Below are positions 61,600 through 64,000 of a stretch of DNA of 64,000 nucleotides, piece by piece. The DNA is from Cohaesibacter intestini (GTDB taxonomy: Bacteria > Pseudomonadota > Alphaproteobacteria > Rhizobiales > Cohaesibacteraceae). A program made the position numbers and the translations under genes. Location: positions 186,001 through 250,000 of the forward strand of contig NZ_QODK01000004.1 in the NCBI RefSeq assembly GCF_003324485.1, in the 5' to 3' direction. The notes under the pieces are model-generated. The model had not been told where the DNA came from. It did no database searches and saw only the letters and a list, made by a program, of their open reading frames with translations. The stretch's first letter is position 1; the number at the start of each line of letters is the position of its first letter.

Positions 61600-62565
61600 T
61601 CACGCTCGAACACCCAAAGTGGCAGACTGAAAGAAGGAAAGGCAGCCAAAGAGCGCCACATGGTCGTCCTGCAGCAGGTGAATCGGAAAATTCTCCATAT
61701 GCTCTGCCATGCGCCCCTTGCTTTTGAAGGCCCGAAGAAACGGCCCCTCCGGCTGCATCAGGATCGGCGCCAAGGCGCGCGTGATGCCCCCGGTCAGGAA
61801 AACCCCAGAATAGGGAAGCATCAAAAGGGAGAGGTCACCGGTCAATCGTCCCAGAATACGGGCAAATTCTTCGCAAGCCCTGGTCGCCGCAGCATTGGTG
61901 CCAGCCAGTCCGACGTCGACGATGTCATGACTATTTGTCAAGAGCGCAGGAGAGCCCATGTCTTCACACACGGCTGTGTAGAGTTCGAACATGCCCTTGC
62001 CCGATAAAACACGCTCGGTGGAACAACGCCCATAGCGCGAGATGAATGTGTCCTGAAGGCGCCGGTCAAAGGGGGTCTCAGTGACCAGTGAGCTGTGACC
62101 TGCTTCACAACAAACGACCTCTTCCCCACCAGTCAGAAGCGCACAATTAAAGCCCGTTCCCGCTCCCAAAACCAGCTTCGGGCTATGATGGCGTGGTTCT
62201 GTAGGCACAACGATGGGGCTTGACTGAAGCCGGTCAGAGAGACGCAAGGCATATCCCAATGCTTCAAAATCATTGATGAAATGGATATGAGGGGCATCGA
62301 AACATTCTGCAAGCTCGGTCTTGTCCAGTTTCCAGTCCCGATTGGTCAGCCATATGCAGTCTCCTTCAATGGGGGCAGCCAGAGCAATCACCATTGTGTC
62401 TAGGCTGGACAACTTCCACTGGGCCAGATAGGCCGATACCAGATCCACAAAAGAGGCAAATCGGTCATTGGGGACGCTGTCAATTCTCTCCAGTTCCTTG
62501 CCATTGGCAGAAACAAGGGCAAGGCGGCAATTGGTGCCACCCAGATCACATAGAAGGCTGGTCAT
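61600..62565 (-). CDS. Glucokinase-family sugar kinase
   Basis: A 321-aa Glk-type kinase phosphorylating a hexose or amino sugar. Typical motifs are LLCDLGGTNCRLAL at the N-terminus, HFINDFEALGYAL (catalytic Asp), LVLGAGTGFNCALL, EAGHSSLV and ERVLSGKGMFELY, with the GGITRALAP phosphate loop. It overlaps the SIS gene by 4 bp. With that neighbour (GlcN6P-type enzyme), glucosamine or N-acetylglucosamine could be the substrate rather than glucose. Confidence 0.88.
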   Translation of the reverse strand: MTSLLCDLGGTNCRLALVSANGKELERIDSVPNDRFASFVDLVSAYLAQWKLSSLDTMVIALAAPIEGDCIWLTNRDWKLDKTELAECFDAPHIHFINDFEALGYALRLSDRLQSSPIVVPTEPRHHSPKLVLGAGTGFNCALLTGGEEVVCCEAGHSSLVTETPFDRRLQDTFISRYGRCSTERVLSGKGMFELYTAVCEDMGSPALLTNSHDIVDVGLAGTNAAATRACEEFARILGRLTGDLSLLMLPYSGVFLTGGITRALAPILMQPEGPFLRAFKSKGRMAEHMENFPIHLLQDDHVALFGCLSFFQSATLGVRA

Positions 62566-63581
62566 AGAGTCACCGTGACTTTCGAAAGATGGGCGGGCGC
62601 ATCGGGGTTGGTGCCAAGGCGCACGGTCAGTTGTTCAACTGCCTTGTAGAAGCTGGTGATATGGCAGATCGGATCCAGCAGGATATGGGATGCCGAGGCG
62701 ACCGGCAAGGTGGCATTGTCGACCTGATCAAAACCGGTCTGCAAGGTCTGAATGCCTGCATCTCGCAAATGTCCGACCGTCTCCTCAATGCCGGGGCCAG
62801 CCTTGTCCCGACTGGCGAAACAAAGGGCCGCAAAGTTGCTTTGTGCCAGTGCAATGGGGCCATGGCGCACTTCCGCCGCGCTGAAGGCTTCGGCGTGCAA
62901 TCCGCAGGTTTCCTTGAATTTGAGTGCGGCTTCCTGTGCAATGGCGTAACCCGGCCCGCGGGAAATCACGAATAGGCCCTTCACGGCGGTCAGCGCCTCC
63001 AGCTCCGATTGCCAGTCACATGCCAGGGATCGTTCGAGCGCGTCAGGCAGTGCCGTCAACGCATCGATGAATGCCTTGTCTTTGCGCCAGCCCGCATAAA
63101 TTGATGCCAGTGCCACGAGCGAACAAACAAAGCTTTTTGTGGCTGCAACTGCCTGTTCCTTGCCTGCCTGCAAGGGCAGAACGCGCTTTGCTGTGCTGCC
63201 CAGCAATGACTGCTTCTCATTGACCTGCGCGATGGTTGTCAGACCGGATTCGGTGGCTTTGTTGCAAAGCGCAGCAATATCCTTGCTGCCCCCGGACTGG
63301 GAGACAGCCAGAAAGACTGCCTTTTTTGTGGCAAGACCCTGATCATAGATTGAGGCAATCGAGGGCCCCATGGAGCAGACCGGCACGCCCAACTGGCTTT
63401 CAACCAGATATTTGAAGTAAAGCGTGGCATGGTCAGAGCTTCCCCGCGCGCATGTGATCAGGCAGGGGGGATCCAGTCTGCCCAACTGTTCCCCTTGTTC
63501 AAGATAGAGCGGAAGGGTCTGCCTGATTTGCTTCGCCACGACGTCCGGGATGGATGCGATTTCCTGGGCCATGATGGTCAT
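62562..63581 (-). CDS. SIS-domain sugar-phosphate enzyme (GlmS isomerase-like, NagB-II type)
   Basis: A 339-aa protein with two SIS domains resembling the isomerase half of GlmS but lacking the glutaminase part. Motifs are ITCARGSSDHATLYFKYLVE, LAVSQSGGSKDI, and ALKFKETCGLHAEAFSAAEVRHGPIAL. Such proteins act as glucosamine-6-phosphate deaminases (NagB-II) or related ketose/aldose isomerases. The start follows GGAGAA. It lies between a sugar kinase and a Gfo/Idh oxidoreductase in one operon, which suggests amino-sugar catabolism. Confidence 0.85.
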   Translation of the reverse strand: MTIMAQEIASIPDVVAKQIRQTLPLYLEQGEQLGRLDPPCLITCARGSSDHATLYFKYLVESQLGVPVCSMGPSIASIYDQGLATKKAVFLAVSQSGGSKDIAALCNKATESGLTTIAQVNEKQSLLGSTAKRVLPLQAGKEQAVAATKSFVCSLVALASIYAGWRKDKAFIDALTALPDALERSLACDWQSELEALTAVKGLFVISRGPGYAIAQEAALKFKETCGLHAEAFSAAEVRHGPIALAQSNFAALCFASRDKAGPGIEETVGHLRDAGIQTLQTGFDQVDNATLPVASASHILLDPICHITSFYKAVEQLTVRLGTNPDAPAHLSKVTVTL

Positions 63582-63640
63582 GGGTGAGTTCTCCTTGATG
63601 GAACGCGGTGCCAGATGGCGCCGCGTTCCTTTGCAACAGG

Positions 63641-64000
63641 TCAGGATGGAATGCGCGCCACGACAGGCACATAGGTCTCCAGATCATCGGCAGGGAAGGA
63701 AACGGTTTGACCGATTTCTGCCGAGCGATAAAGACCGATCAGCATCTGGACAACAGCCAGCCCATCTTCGAATGTCTCAGACGGACGCTCGCCCTTGCGG
63801 AACGCTTCGACCATGTGACGGTTTTCATCGGTATATCCATAGACACCCGCCTCATCTTCAAGCACCGGCATCAGACCCTGCTCTGCCATTTGTTTCTCGA
63901 CCAGATCCTCCCCTTCTTCACCGGAGACTTCCCGCGACATGAAGATTTTCAGACCGGTCGCGAGGGAGTTGAACTCCATGGAATATTCTGGCCCCAGCAG
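63641..64000 (-). CDS. Gfo/Idh/MocA family oxidoreductase, 5' end off the window
   Basis: The last 119 codons of a reverse-strand gene continue past position 64000. The visible tail reads as the C-terminal domain of Gfo/Idh/MocA dehydrogenases (NSLATGLKIFMS, ENRHMVEAFRKGERPSETFEDGLAVVQMLIGLYRSAEIGQTVSFP), NAD(P)-dependent enzymes acting on sugars or cyclitols. It is upstream of the SIS and kinase genes in the same operon. The N-terminal nucleotide-binding part and substrate are not visible. Confidence 0.85.
   Translation of the reverse strand: MLGPEYSMEFNSLATGLKIFMSREVSGEEGEDLVEKQMAEQGLMPVLEDEAGVYGYTDENRHMVEAFRKGERPSETFEDGLAVVQMLIGLYRSAEIGQTVSFPADDLETYVPVVARIPS

Overview
The window reads as chromosomal DNA of a motile, probably marine alphaproteobacterium of the Hyphomicrobiales (Rhizobiales) type. 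This is inferred from lineage-marker genes: ctrA, chpT, sciP (DUF1153), flbD and eipA (DUF1134), plus many GANTC sites in front of ctrA. A Cohaesibacter-like organism would fit, but I cannot confirm the genus. I see no rRNA, tRNA, insertion sequence, prophage or CRISPR array. Coding density is high and base composition looks even.

Positions 1-8211 hold a BMP-family nucleoside-type ABC importer, a chemoreceptor followed by a secreted Cache-like protein, a dCMP/cytidine-type deaminase, a GNAT acetyltransferase, a YbaK deacylase, and a cold-shock gene separated from a small basic protein by a strong terminator. Positions 8340-13836 form a reverse-strand polyamine operon (speA, carboxynorspermidine dehydrogenase, nspC, speB) that could convert arginine to putrescine and then to spermidine. 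Positions 14127-26516 are mixed housekeeping: a divergent lone TrpB, IlvD, a YbaY-like protein, a methyltransferase, a PNPOx-fold protein behind a perfect 19-bp inverted repeat, PrfC, an XRE-regulator/membrane-protein pair with twin operators, an ABC-F protein overlapping a P-loop kinase, and a membrane-anchored coiled-coil protein.

Positions 26724-56537 are a cell-cycle and motility island. It holds eipA, a YHS protein, chpT, cheA-cheW-cheY-cheB-cheR, then divergent ctrA and fliI-fliJ. After a patch of transporters, a stress protein and a glycosyltransferase/oxidoreductase pair comes the fliF-fliG-fliH-fliN-flbD-flhA operon, then sciP and fliK-flgD. ChpT, CtrA and SciP are known to form a regulatory chain over flagellar genes in this class. 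The non-coding DNA agrees: a CtrA-type box before fliF, six GANTC sites between ctrA and fliI, one 19-bp dyad shared by the ctrA/fliI and fliF control regions, and a sigma-54 promoter with tandem upstream repeats before fliK. FlbD, encoded in the island, is the expected activator there.

Positions 56845-64000 carry mnmA, a TPR-sulfotransferase, a PepSY / cytochrome b561 / membrane-tethered LuxR operon, and a sugar operon (glucokinase-type kinase, SIS sugar-phosphate enzyme, Gfo/Idh oxidoreductase) that runs off the right edge.

The signals I think most deserve follow-up are the shared dyad at the ctrA/fliI and fliF promoters, the start-codon-spanning 19-bp inverted repeat at 19190-19242, the fliK sigma-54 region, and the GANTC cluster.
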